Assembly: GCA_965227455.1 (NCBI GenBank)
Contig: OZ245752.1
Location: 4,030,001 to 4,094,000 of the forward strand
From: JABDIP01 sp965227455
GTDB lineage: Bacteria; Pseudomonadota; Alphaproteobacteria; DSM-16000; Inquilinaceae
Direction of reading: 5' to 3'
DNA: 64,000 nucleotides
Part shown: in pieces, positions 7,197 to 16,868 of the stretch
How positions within the stretch are numbered: position 1 is the first letter of the stretch
Layout: the number at the start of each line of letters is the position of its first letter
Program-made: the position numbers and the translations under genes
The notes under the pieces: generated by a model
Seen by the model: only the letters and a program-made list of their open reading frames with translations
Database searches by the model: none
Told to the model about the DNA's origin: nothing

Positions 7197-8838
7197 AGAG
7201 CGTCTCCTTGAACGGGGCGAGGCCAACCCGGGCCACGGTGTCGTTGAACCGCTCGCCGTCCTGGCGGATGGCGACATAGGTGTCGACGATGGTCTCCACC
7301 GCATCGACCACGTCGTCATAGGAGAAGGCCGGCCCGACGATCTTGCCGACGGCGGCATCCTCCTCGGCGCTGCCGCCGAGCGTGATCTGGTAGAATTCGG
7401 TGCCCTTCTTATCGACGCCCAGAATGCCGATATGGCCCACATGGTGATGGCCGCAGGCGTTGATGCAGCCGGAGATCTTCACCTTCAGCTCGCCGATATC
7501 GTGCTGCCGCTTCAGATCGGCGAAGCGCTGCGAGATGCGCTGGGCCACCGGGATCGAGCGGGCATTGGCCAGGTTGCAATAATCCAGCCCCGGGCAGGCG
7601 ATGATGTCCGAGACCAGCCCGAGATTGGCGGTCGCCAGCCCGGCCTCGGCCAGGCGCTGCCAGATCGTGTAGAGGTCGGTCAGCCGGACATGGGGCAGGA
7701 CCAGGTTCTGCTCATGGCTGACCCGGGCCTCGTCGGCGCTGTAGCGCTCGGCCAGCTCGGCGACCAGGTCGATCTGATCCGCCGTGGCGTCGCCGGGCAC
7801 GCCGCCGATGGGCTTCAGGGAGATGGTGGCGATGCCGTAGCCCGGCTGCTTGTGGGCGAACACATTGGTGTCGACCCAGGCCGCGAAGGCCGGGCTCTCG
7901 AGCTGCTTCGCCTCGAAACCCGGCTGCACCGGATCCAGCGCCTCGAAGGCCGGCGGCGCGAAGTAGCTCTCGATGCGCGCGATCTCCTCCGCCGGCAGCA
8001 CCAGGGCGCCGTCGCGGATATGCGCCCACTCCTCCTCGACCATGCGGGTGAATTCCTCCGCGCCGGTCTCCTTCACCAGGATCTTGATGCGCGCCTTGAA
8101 CAGGTTGTCGCGGCGGCCGAGCTGGTTGTAGACGCGCAGGATGGCTTCCAGATAGGACAGCAGGTGCTGCTTGGGCAGGAAGTCGCGGATCGTCGTGCCG
8201 ATGATCGGGGTTCGGCCCTGGCCGCCGCCGACCACCACCTCGAAACCGACCTCGCCTGCCGCATTGCGGCGGACCTGCAGGCCGATATCGTGCACCCGGA
8301 TCGCCGCCCGGTCGCGCTCGGCGCCGGTCACCGCGATCTTGAACTTGCGCGGCAGCCAGGTGAATTCCGGGTGCAGGGTCGACCATTGCCGGATGATCTC
8401 GGCATAGATCCGCGGATCCTCGATCTCGTCGGCAGCCGCCCCTGCGTAATGGTCGGCGGTGACGTTGCGGATGCAATTGCCGCTGGTCTGGATGGCGTGC
8501 ATCTCGACCTTGGACAAATCGTCCAGGATGTCCGGGACATCTTCCAGCTTCGGCCAGTTGTACTGGATGTTCTGCCGGGTGGTGAAATGGCCGAAGCCGC
8601 GATCGTAGCGCCGGGCGATATGGCCCAACATGCGCAGCTGGTTCGACGACAGGGTGCCGTAGGGGATCGCCACCCGCAGCATATAGGCGTGCAGCTGCAG
8701 GTAGAGGCCGTTCATCAGCCGCAGCGGCTTGAACTCGTCCTCCGTCAGCTCCCCGGCAAGGCGCCGCTCCACCTGGTCGCGGAACTGGGCGACCCGCTCG
8801 GCGACCAGCGTGTGGTCGAATTCGTCATACCGGTACAT
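7183..8838 (-). CDS. cysI: Siroheme/4Fe-4S nitrite/sulfite reductase, 551 aa
   Basis: Six-electron reduction of sulfite to sulfide (a nitrite reductase of the same fold is possible, but the operon indicates sulfite). The two half-motifs for the 4Fe-4S/siroheme centre are CPGLDYCNLANARS and GCINACGHHHVGHIGILG. Other family blocks: GHFTTRQNIQYNWPKLEDVP and QTSGNCIRNVTADH. The ATG at 8838 opens MYRYDEFDHTL. It overlaps the DUF2849 gene upstream and DUF934 downstream by 14 bases each. No CysJ flavoprotein is nearby; the ferredoxin and ferredoxin reductase at the end of the same gene run are the likely electron source. Confidence 0.95.
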   Translation of the reverse strand: MYRYDEFDHTLVAERVAQFRDQVERRLAGELTEDEFKPLRLMNGLYLQLHAYMLRVAIPYGTLSSNQLRMLGHIARRYDRGFGHFTTRQNIQYNWPKLEDVPDILDDLSKVEMHAIQTSGNCIRNVTADHYAGAAADEIEDPRIYAEIIRQWSTLHPEFTWLPRKFKIAVTGAERDRAAIRVHDIGLQVRRNAAGEVGFEVVVGGGQGRTPIIGTTIRDFLPKQHLLSYLEAILRVYNQLGRRDNLFKARIKILVKETGAEEFTRMVEEEWAHIRDGALVLPAEEIARIESYFAPPAFEALDPVQPGFEAKQLESPAFAAWVDTNVFAHKQPGYGIATISLKPIGGVPGDATADQIDLVAELAERYSADEARVSHEQNLVLPHVRLTDLYTIWQRLAEAGLATANLGLVSDIIACPGLDYCNLANARSIPVAQRISQRFADLKRQHDIGELKVKISGCINACGHHHVGHIGILGVDKKGTEFYQITLGGSAEEDAAVGKIVGPAFSYDDVVDAVETIVDTYVAIRQDGERFNDTVARVGLAPFKETLYAAA

Positions 8839-9148
8839 GGGAGTCCACTCCGCGGCTGCTGCGGTATTCGGTATCGGACAAGGGGCTCGGCCCGCGCTGG
8901 GCCCGGATGATCTCACGGCGGCCGATCGGGCGCAGGGCATCGCCGGACCATTCCACGGTCATCGCATAGGGGCCGACCACCTGCTGCTTGCCGACTTCCA
9001 GCTCCGCTGCCGCCAGCAGCGCCTCCTCCTCCTCGGGTGTCTGCACCGCGTAGGCCTCGGCCAGATGGGTGGACCATCCGACGCCTTCCGTCAGATAGAC
9101 CACATCGCCTTCGCGCAACCGGTTCGCCGTAATCACTGTCCAAGCCAT
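8825..9148 (-). CDS. DUF2849 protein, first gene of the sulfur assimilation operon
   Basis: A 107-residue protein beginning MAWTVITANRLREGDVVYLT, with WSTHLAEAYAV and a run of acidic residues (TPEEEEALL). DUF2849 genes typically precede cysI in alphaproteobacteria; function unknown. The ATG at 9148 fits the family start; a longer frame upstream would read through the AT-rich promoter region. The 3' end overlaps cysI. The gene directly follows the palindromic control region at 9205-9270. Confidence 0.87.
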   Translation of the reverse strand: MAWTVITANRLREGDVVYLTEGVGWSTHLAEAYAVQTPEEEEALLAAAELEVGKQQVVGPYAMTVEWSGDALRPIGRREIIRAQRGPSPLSDTEYRSSRGVDSHVPV

Positions 9149-9204
9149 GATGTATTCCACATCGAATTGTTGGATTAATTTCGGTGAACTACAACGTAGT
9201 ATGC

Positions 9205-9270
9205 GTATTTCACATTCGCAAACGAAACCCGTGTGAAATATACTTATATTACACGTTTCATGTGTTATAT
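9205..9270. promoter_or_regulatory. AT-rich control region of the cys operon with two palindromes
   Basis: This stretch is much more AT-rich than its surroundings. It holds TTTCACA (9208-9214) inverted as TGTGAAA (9232-9238) with a 17-base spacer, and ATATTACAC (9247-9255) facing GTGTTATAT (9262-9270) with one mismatch. Both are operator-like and lie 60-120 bases upstream of the DUF2849-cysI start, so they probably bind the sulfur regulator (LysR or Rrf2 class). The regulator identity is inference. Confidence 0.55.
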
Positions 9271-9332
9271 GGTCGTTGGGCCGGCTCTGCCGCAAGGCCT
9301 ACTTTGCCCGGAAATCTGCGGAATTTTTCAGT

Positions 9333-9423
9333 TGTCATTCCCGCGAAGGCGGGAATCCAGGCCATCTGATCGCACGGCCGCTGACTGCGTTACGGCTGGA
9401 TTCCCGCCTTCGCGGGAATGACA
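9333..9423. repeat. Perfect 28-bp inverted repeat (REP/MITE-like)
   Basis: TGTCATTCCCGCGAAGGCGG... at 9333-9360 is repeated exactly in reverse at 9396-9423, separated by 35 bases. Each arm contains an inner palindrome CCCGCGAAGGCGGG-like segment. This is a common dispersed element in GC-rich proteobacteria. It lies between the cys operon promoter and ctaA, so it may end readthrough in either direction. Confidence 0.9.
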
Positions 9424-9550
9424 ACGATGCAATGTGAAATGACCATCGCACCGGCGGGCCCAGCCACGTCCAGATCCGGACCCGCATGCCATTTGACCGG
9501 TTCGGCCATTCGCGCCATCTATGTGCCGCAACCCGATCCGGAGCGGCCCC

Positions 9551-10618
9551 GTGACCACCGACGCCCTTTCGCCCGCAGCCCCGCGCACCGACAGCGCGCC
9601 GGCGATCGCCTATTGGCTGTTCGCCTGTGCCGCCATGGTGTTCGCCATGGCGGTGATCGGGGCGATCACCCGATTGACCGGGTCCGGGCTGTCGATGGTC
9701 GAATGGCGGCCCTTGATCGGCGCCCTGCCGCCGCTGAGCGAGGCGGAATGGCAGCGGGTCTTTGACCTCTACCGGGAAACGCCGGAATACCAGAAGGTCA
9801 ATGCCGGCATGGGCCTCGAGGCCTTCAAGCAGATCTTCTTCTGGGAATGGTTCCACCGGCTCTGGGGCCGCTCCATCGGGCTGGTCTTCGCCCTGCCCTT
9901 CGCCTGGTTCTGGCTGACCGGCCGCATCGCGCGGCCGCTGCTGCCGCGTCTGGTTGGGCTGCTGATCCTGGGCGGGCTGCAGGGCGTGCTCGGCTGGTTC
10001 ATGGTCAAGAGCGGCCTGGTGGACCGGCCGTCGGTCAGCCATTACCGCCTCGCCGCCCATCTCGGCCTGGCGGTGCTGATCTACGCCCTGCTGATGTGGC
10101 AGGCCTGGGCGCTCTTGTCCGACACGGCGGCCACCGCCAGCGCCGCCCTGCGCCGCCATATCGTGGCCGCGACCGCGCTGGTGGCAGTCACCATGCTCTG
10201 GGGCGCGTTCGTCGCGGGCCTCGACGCCGGGCTGGCCTACAACACCTTCCCGCTGATGGACGGCCGCCTGCTGCCGCCGGAGGCTTGGAACCTGGTTCCC
10301 CTTTGGCTCAACCCGCTGGACAACACCGCACTGGTCCAGTTCATCCACCGATGGCTGGCGATCGGCACCGCCATCGCCGTGCTGACGTTGTGGCTGCGGG
10401 CGCGGACCGCCTCCTCTCCGCTCCGCCTGGCCACCGCCATGGCCGCAATCGTCGCCGTCCTGCAAGTCCTTCTGGGCATCGCGACGCTGCTCGCGGAGGT
10501 GCCCGTCGCGCTTGGCGCCGCCCATCAGGCGGGTGCGCTCGTCCTGCTGACCGCGTTGCTGTGGTGCGTATACGTAACCCGCCGGAATCCCCGTGAGCGG
10601 CGCATTCCTGCCGGTTAA
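9551..10618 (+). CDS. ctaA: Heme A synthase (CtaA/COX15)
   Basis: Converts heme O to heme A for cytochrome aa3 oxidase; inner-membrane protein. About eight hydrophobic segments, with haem-ligand histidines in WEWFHRLWGR, SHYRLAAHLGL, VQFIHRWLAI and GAAHQAGALV. Family blocks: GAITRLTGSGLSMVEWRPL and GLDAGLAYNTFPLMDGR. A GTG at 9551 has a GGAG seven bases upstream and is preferred to an ATG at 9521, which has no Shine-Dalgarno. Alphaproteobacterial (type 2) architecture. It is alone on the plus strand between the repeat and the opp operon. Confidence 0.93.
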   Translation: MTTDALSPAAPRTDSAPAIAYWLFACAAMVFAMAVIGAITRLTGSGLSMVEWRPLIGALPPLSEAEWQRVFDLYRETPEYQKVNAGMGLEAFKQIFFWEWFHRLWGRSIGLVFALPFAWFWLTGRIARPLLPRLVGLLILGGLQGVLGWFMVKSGLVDRPSVSHYRLAAHLGLAVLIYALLMWQAWALLSDTAATASAALRRHIVAATALVAVTMLWGAFVAGLDAGLAYNTFPLMDGRLLPPEAWNLVPLWLNPLDNTALVQFIHRWLAIGTAIAVLTLWLRARTASSPLRLATAMAAIVAVLQVLLGIATLLAEVPVALGAAHQAGALVLLTALLWCVYVTRRNPRERRIPAG

Positions 10619-10741
10619 TCCTGATTCCCGTTGCCGCCTTTAAGGCGAGGGACTAACGTAGCCGCCAATGATGGGTTGAGGACCACGCTCACCCTATCGG
10701 AATCCTACCGAAACAAACACTTGCAGTGGAGGCAATCCAAC

Positions 10742-12337
10742 ATGCGAACCCTTACTTCGGTGCTTGCGCGCACGGCCCTGGCAGCGACCATCGTCGCCGG
10801 CTCGGCACTTGCCGCGCAGGCCGAGGTCGTCTTCCATCGCGGCAATACCGGCGAGCCGGAGACGCTTGACCAGCACCGCACCTCGACGACCTATGAGGCG
10901 CATATCCTGCACGACCTCTATGAGGGTCTGGTCATCCACGACGCCTTCGCCAATGTCGTCCCCGGCGCGGCGGAGAGCTGGACCATCAGCGATGACGGAC
11001 GGGTCTACACCTTCACCATCCGCGAGGATGCGAAGTGGTCGAACGGCGACCCGGTGACCGCCGACGATTTCGTATATTCCCTCCGCCGCATCCTGGATCC
11101 GGCGACCGGCGCCAAATACGCCAACATCCTGTATCCGATCGAGAATGCGGAGAAGGTCAACAACGGCGAGCTGAACGGAAGCGCGCTGAGCGTCGCCGCG
11201 CCGACCGACCGCACCCTGGAGATCACCCTGGCGCAGGCGACTCCGTATTTCCTGGAGTTGCTGACCCATCAGACCGGCCTGCCGGTGCACCCGTCCTCCG
11301 TCGAGCTGCATGGCGACGACTTCGTCCGTCCCGGAAACATGGTCTCCAACGGCGCCTTTGTGCTGGCCGAGGTGGCGCCGCAGGCGCACATCATGTCGGT
11401 GAAGAACGATTTCTATCACGACGCCGACAACGTCCAGGTCGACAAGGTCTACTACTATCCGATCGAGGACCGCTCGACGGCGCTGCGCCGTTTCCAGGCC
11501 GGTGAGATCCACACCAACAACGACGTTCCCAGCGACCAGATCGGCTGGCTGATGGAGAACATGCCGAACGAGTTCCGCAACCCATCGCGGCTCGGCACCT
11601 ACTACTACGCGCTGGACCACCGCCACGAGGCGATCCAGGACCCGCGGGTGCGCCAGGCCCTGTCCATGACGATCGACCGGGAGTTCATCGTCGAGGAGAT
11701 CACCGGCGCCGGTGAGGTCCCGGCCTACAGCTTCGTACCGCCGGGAACCGGCAATTACGGCGAGCCGGCCTTCGCCGATTATCGCGAGATGTCGATGGTC
11801 GACCGCGAAGACAGGGCCATCGAGCTGCTGACCGAGGCCGGCTACGGCCCGGACAATCCGCTCACCTTGGAGTTGCGCTACAACACCTCGGAGAACCACA
11901 AGAAGGTGGCGCTGGCCATCGCCGACATGTGGGCGCCGCTGGGCGTGACCGTCGAGCTGCTGAACACGGACGTCGCCACCCACTACGCCTATCTGCGTGA
12001 CGGCGGCGAGTTCGCTGTCGCCCGGGCTGGCTGGATCGGCGACTACAACGATGCGCAGAACTTCCTGTTCATGGTCGAGAGCGACAACACCGGGTTCAAC
12101 TACGCGAAGTACAACAATCCTGAGTACGACGCGCTGATGGACCAGGCGGCGACGATCATCGACCTGGAGGAGCGGGCCGGCGTGCTGCGGCAGGCCGAGG
12201 AGCTGTTCATGCGGGATCTGCCGTTCATCCCGATCTACCACTACGTGAACCTGGAGCTGGTCTCCGAGAAGGTTCAGGGGTGGGAAGACAACATCCAGGG
12301 ACGGCACCTGACTCAGTACGTGACCATCACGGAATAG
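10742..12337 (+). CDS. oppA: Periplasmic oligopeptide-binding protein of an ABC importer
   Basis: A 531-residue solute-binding protein (SBP family 5) with a clear signal peptide, MRTLTSVLARTALAATIVAG ending at AAQA|EV. Family blocks: RGNTGEPETLDQHRTSTTYE, LHDLYEGL, DDFVYSLRRILDP, RQALSMTIDRE and WIGDYNDAQNF. GGAGG precedes the ATG at 10742. It heads the oppABCDF gene run. The WIGDYNDAQNFL motif and overall match are close to OppA/MppA, so oligopeptides are the likely substrate, but this family also carries dipeptides, murein peptides and other solutes. Confidence 0.92.
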   Translation: MRTLTSVLARTALAATIVAGSALAAQAEVVFHRGNTGEPETLDQHRTSTTYEAHILHDLYEGLVIHDAFANVVPGAAESWTISDDGRVYTFTIREDAKWSNGDPVTADDFVYSLRRILDPATGAKYANILYPIENAEKVNNGELNGSALSVAAPTDRTLEITLAQATPYFLELLTHQTGLPVHPSSVELHGDDFVRPGNMVSNGAFVLAEVAPQAHIMSVKNDFYHDADNVQVDKVYYYPIEDRSTALRRFQAGEIHTNNDVPSDQIGWLMENMPNEFRNPSRLGTYYYALDHRHEAIQDPRVRQALSMTIDREFIVEEITGAGEVPAYSFVPPGTGNYGEPAFADYREMSMVDREDRAIELLTEAGYGPDNPLTLELRYNTSENHKKVALAIADMWAPLGVTVELLNTDVATHYAYLRDGGEFAVARAGWIGDYNDAQNFLFMVESDNTGFNYAKYNNPEYDALMDQAATIIDLEERAGVLRQAEELFMRDLPFIPIYHYVNLELVSEKVQGWEDNIQGRHLTQYVTITE

Positions 12338-12347
12338 GGTCGAAACT

Positions 12348-12376
12348 GCGGGCCCCGCTCACAAGGCGGGGCCCGC
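12348..12376 (+). promoter_or_regulatory. Strong intercistronic hairpin between oppA and oppB
   Basis: GCGGGCCCCGC and GCGGGGCCCGC form a perfect 11-bp stem with a 7-base loop, 10 bases after the oppA stop. No U-tract follows. Such structures commonly protect the 3' end of the binding-protein mRNA and lower expression of the membrane components; that role is inferred here. The rest of the 243-base gap up to oppB shows nothing else I can identify. Confidence 0.6.
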
Positions 12377-12580
12377 GCCGTTATCGCCGAGCACGTCTGC
12401 GACCGCTCCGCGATAGGCCGCCGGGCCACCGCTCCCAACCGGACGCCGCCCGGACACGGACTTTCCAGATCGGTCGCACCGTGCCGTTGACGATGGCGCC
12501 GCCGCTCAGGCCTTGGCCCCGTCTTGGACCCGGTCTCGCAATGGCGACTCCATCATTGGGTTGAGGAGGCCGAATAGGCC

Positions 12581-13504
12581 GTGCTGACCTACACCATCCG
12601 ACGCCTGTTCGGCGCCATTCCGACGATCTTCCTGATCATCACCGTCGCCTTCTTCCTGATCCGCGTGGCACCGGGCGGCCCGTTCGCGCTGGAACGGCCG
12701 CTGCCCGAGAACATCATGCGCAACCTGATGGCGATCTATCACCTGGACAAGCCGCTGATCGTCCAGTTCTGGATCTATCTGACCAACCTGTTCCAGGGGA
12801 ACATGGGGCCGTCCTTCGTCTATCGCGATTTCTCGGTCATCGAGCTGATCGGCAACGGGCTCCCGGTCTCGATCCAGTTCGGCGGCTCCGCACTGCTGAT
12901 CGCCGTGGTGCTCGGCTCCTGGCTCGGCTCCATGGCCGCGCTCCGGCAGAACACCGGTGCCGACTATTCGATCATGGCCGGTGCGATGATCGGCATCACC
13001 ATCCCCAATTTCGTCATGGCGCCGGTCCTGTCGCTGATCCTGGGCGTCTATCTGGGATGGCTGCCGGCGGGCGGCTGGGGCGACGGCGCCATCGCCAACA
13101 AGATCCTGCCGATCGTGGCGCTGGCCCTGCCGCAGCTCGCCGTCGTCGCACGCCTGACCCGCGGCAGCATGATCGAGGTGCTGCGCTCCAACCACATCCG
13201 CACCGCGCGCGCCAAGGGCCTGCCGGAGCGCATCGTGCTGTTCCGCCACGCCATGAAGGCCGCCCTCCTGCCCGTCGTGTCCTATATGGGTCCGGCGGCG
13301 GCGGCGCTGCTGACCGGATCGGTGGTGATCGAGACCATCTTCGCCGTGCCCGGCGTTGGCCGCTATTTCGTGCAGGGCGCGCTGAACCGCGACTACACGC
13401 TGGTGATGGGCACCGTGGTCCTGATCGCCAGCTTCATCGTCATATTCAATCTGATCGTCGATCTGCTCTACGGGTTGCTGGACCCGAAGGTCAGATACGA
13501 CTAG
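12581..13504 (+). CDS. oppB: Oligopeptide ABC transporter permease, OppB family
   Basis: A 307-residue inner-membrane permease starting with GTG; GAGGAGG lies about 10 bases upstream. Six hydrophobic segments. The coupling-helix EAA region is VLRSNHIRTARAKGLPERIV, followed by LLTGSVVIETIFAVPGVGRY, both hallmarks of the OppB/DppB family. It pairs with the following OppC to form the channel. Confidence 0.94.
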   Translation: MLTYTIRRLFGAIPTIFLIITVAFFLIRVAPGGPFALERPLPENIMRNLMAIYHLDKPLIVQFWIYLTNLFQGNMGPSFVYRDFSVIELIGNGLPVSIQFGGSALLIAVVLGSWLGSMAALRQNTGADYSIMAGAMIGITIPNFVMAPVLSLILGVYLGWLPAGGWGDGAIANKILPIVALALPQLAVVARLTRGSMIEVLRSNHIRTARAKGLPERIVLFRHAMKAALLPVVSYMGPAAAALLTGSVVIETIFAVPGVGRYFVQGALNRDYTLVMGTVVLIASFIVIFNLIVDLLYGLLDPKVRYD

Positions 13505-13519
13505 GCGGGAGACAGAAGA

Positions 13520-14665
13520 ATGACCACCGCCGATTTCGATTCCGTCCAGGCCGCCGCCGGAACCGCCGAGGTCAAGGGCCGCAGCCTGTGGGCCGACGCC
13601 TGGCGCCGGCTGCTGGGCAACCGCGCCGCCGTTGCGAGCGCCATCATCCTGGGCATCATCGGTGTCCTGTCGGTCCTGGGCCCGTTGGTCTCGCCCCATG
13701 GCGTCGAAACGGTCTACCAGTCCTACATCAAGGTTCCGCCGAGCCTGGAGGCCTATCCCAAGGCCGACGCCGTTCCCGACATCATCCGGCGGGCGCTGCG
13801 CCGGTCCGGCGCAGAGGTGACGGCCCTGGATCTCGACGGCGAGCGCCTGACCCTGACGCTGACTGGCGACGAGCCGATCGACGAGCGGGCGGTCGTGCGG
13901 CCGCTCAATCGCGCCGCCGATCTGACCGATGTGGTTGTGGCAGAGACCCGCGACGGCGGCCGCACCATGATCGTCGAGATGAATGTCGTGCAGAACTATT
14001 TCCTGTTCGGCACGGACAGCAACGGCCGCGACCTGATGACCCGGGTCATGTCCGGCGGCCAGATCTCGCTGATGATCGGATTGCTGGCGACCCTGGTGAG
14101 CCTGGTGATCGGCGTGACCTATGGCGCCACCGCCGGCTATATGGGCGGCCGGGTCGACAATGTGATGATGCGGATCGTCGATATCCTGTACTCGATCCCC
14201 TTCATGTTCTTCGTGATCCTGCTGATGGTATTCTTCGGCCGCAACATCATCCTGATCTTCATCGCCGTCGGCGCCATCGAATGGCTGGACATGGCCCGCA
14301 TCGTGCGCGGCCAGACCCTGAGCGTTAAGCGCAAGGAGTTCATCGAGGCGGCCCATGCCTGCGGCGTGTCCACGGCGACCATCATCCGCCGCCATGTGGT
14401 GCCCAACACGCTGGGCCCGGTCGTGGTCTACATGACCCTGATGGTACCCAAGGTGATCCTGCTGGAGAGCTTCCTCTCCTTCCTGGGCCTGGGCGTGCAG
14501 GAGCCGAGGACCAGCTGGGGCGTGCTGATCTCCGAGGGCGCCAACAATATGGTCGGCTCGACCTGGATGCTGGTGTTCCCGGCGACCTTCCTGGCGATCA
14601 CCCTGTTCTGCCTCAACTTCATCGGCGACGGCTTGCGCGACGCCCTCGACCCCAAGGACCGCTGA
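13520..14665 (+). CDS. oppC: Oligopeptide ABC transporter permease, OppC family, with long periplasmic insert
   Basis: A 381-residue permease, 15 bases after oppB. After the first membrane segment (AIILGIIGVLSVLGPLV) comes a stretch of about 100 residues (roughly 65-160) that looks soluble and folded, including IIRRALRRSGAEVTALDLDG and ERLTLTLTGDEPIDE, before the family motif LFGTDSNGRDLMTRVMSGG. The C-terminal part is standard (EFIEAAHACGVSTATIIRRH EAA loop; FLGLGVQEPRTSWG). OppC proteins are usually about 300 residues, so the insert is the odd feature. Confidence 0.92.
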   Translation: MTTADFDSVQAAAGTAEVKGRSLWADAWRRLLGNRAAVASAIILGIIGVLSVLGPLVSPHGVETVYQSYIKVPPSLEAYPKADAVPDIIRRALRRSGAEVTALDLDGERLTLTLTGDEPIDERAVVRPLNRAADLTDVVVAETRDGGRTMIVEMNVVQNYFLFGTDSNGRDLMTRVMSGGQISLMIGLLATLVSLVIGVTYGATAGYMGGRVDNVMMRIVDILYSIPFMFFVILLMVFFGRNIILIFIAVGAIEWLDMARIVRGQTLSVKRKEFIEAAHACGVSTATIIRRHVVPNTLGPVVVYMTLMVPKVILLESFLSFLGLGVQEPRTSWGVLISEGANNMVGSTWMLVFPATFLAITLFCLNFIGDGLRDALDPKDR

Positions 14666-14668
14666 CGG

Positions 14669-15678
14669 ATGCCGGACGTGTCTCCCATGGCGAACAAGGA
14701 CGCACCCGCCGGCGCCAACGGTGCCGTGCTGTCGGTCGAGAACCTGGTCACGCGGTTCGACGTGCCGGACGGCGAGGTCTGCGCCGTCAACAACGTCAAC
14801 TTCACCGTCGGCGAGGGCGAGACGGTCGGCATCGTCGGCGAGTCCGGATCGGGCAAGAGCCAGGTCTTCATGTCGGTGATGGGGCTGCTGGCGTCCAACG
14901 GCAATGCGGCCGGGCGGGTTCAGTATCGTGGCCAGGACATCCTGGGCATGCCGCCGCAGCGGCTGAACAAGATCCGCGGCGTGAAGATGTCGATGATCTT
15001 CCAGGACCCGATGACCTCGCTGAACCCGTATCTGAAGATCTCCCGCCAGCTCAACGAAGTGCTGGTGCAGCACAAGGGCATGAGCGAGACCGACGCCACC
15101 AGGCGCTCGGTGGAGATGCTGGATCTGGTGCGCATCCCCGAGGCGCGGCGGCGGATCACCATGTATCCGCACGAGTTTTCCGGCGGCATGCGCCAGCGGG
15201 TGATGATCGCCATGGCGCTGCTGTGCCAGCCCGACCTCTTGATCGCCGACGAGCCGACCACGGCGCTGGACGTGACCGTGCAGGCGCAGATCCTCGACCT
15301 GATGCGCGACCTCAAACGCGAGCTGAACACGGCCATCATCATGATCACCCATGATCTGGGGGTGATTGCCGGGCTGTCGGACCGGGTGATGGTGATGTAT
15401 GCCGGCAACATCGTGGAGACCGGCACGGTCCGCGATATCTTCTACGAGCCGCAGCACCCCTATACCGAGGGGCTGCTGAAGAGCATGCCGCGGATCGACG
15501 ACGAGAAGCATGAGAAGCTGACCTCGATCCCCGGCCAGCCGCCCAACCTGCAGCACCTGCCGCAGGGCTGCAATTACCGGCCCCGTTGCCCCTATGCCTT
15601 CGAGACCTGCGATGCGCAGGAACCCGCGCTGCACGCGATCGCCGACGGCCGCGCCAAGGCCTGCCATCTGGAAAGCCT

Positions 15679-15682
<4 letters not shown>
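14669..15682 (+). CDS. oppD: Oligopeptide ABC transporter ATP-binding protein, OppD family
   Basis: A 337-residue ATPase. Walker A GESGSGKSQ, signature FSGGMRQR, Walker B LLIADEPTTALDV and the H-loop ITHDLGV are intact. The C-terminal oligopeptide-transporter extension with CNYRPRCPYAFETC is present. It begins 3 bases after oppC and its stop overlaps the start of oppF (ATGA). Confidence 0.94.
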
Positions 15683-16710
<1,028 letters not shown>

Positions 16711-16725
16711 GCGTCGCCGGCTCAG

Positions 16726-16847
16726 CCCTCACCCGGTTCGCTCCGCTCACCACCCTCTCCCAGAGGGAGAGGGTCTGTCCGCAAACGCTGGCTAGGCTCC
16801 CTCTCCCCCTGGGAGAGGGTGGCGAGCGCAGACGAGCCGGGTGAGGG
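16726..16847. repeat. GC-rich inverted repeat (copy 2)
   Basis: A pair of inverted arms: CCCTCACCCGGTTCGCTCCG from 16726 and its approximate reverse complement ending GAGCCGGGTGAGGG at 16847. Each arm contains a CCCTCTCCC/GGGAGAGGG hairpin. It matches the right half of the repeat at 5199-5353. Located between the convergent ends of oppF and the protease gene, so it may serve as a bidirectional terminator. Confidence 0.88.
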
Positions 16848-16868
16848 ATCGCGGCGCCCGCCGCTCCG

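Noticed and set aside
12506..15667. 1053-codon minus-strand open frame opposite oppBCD
   Set aside because: The real genes are the three plus-strand opp genes with complete family motifs. The antisense frame is a consequence of high GC at third positions and is dominated by His, Asp and Gln.
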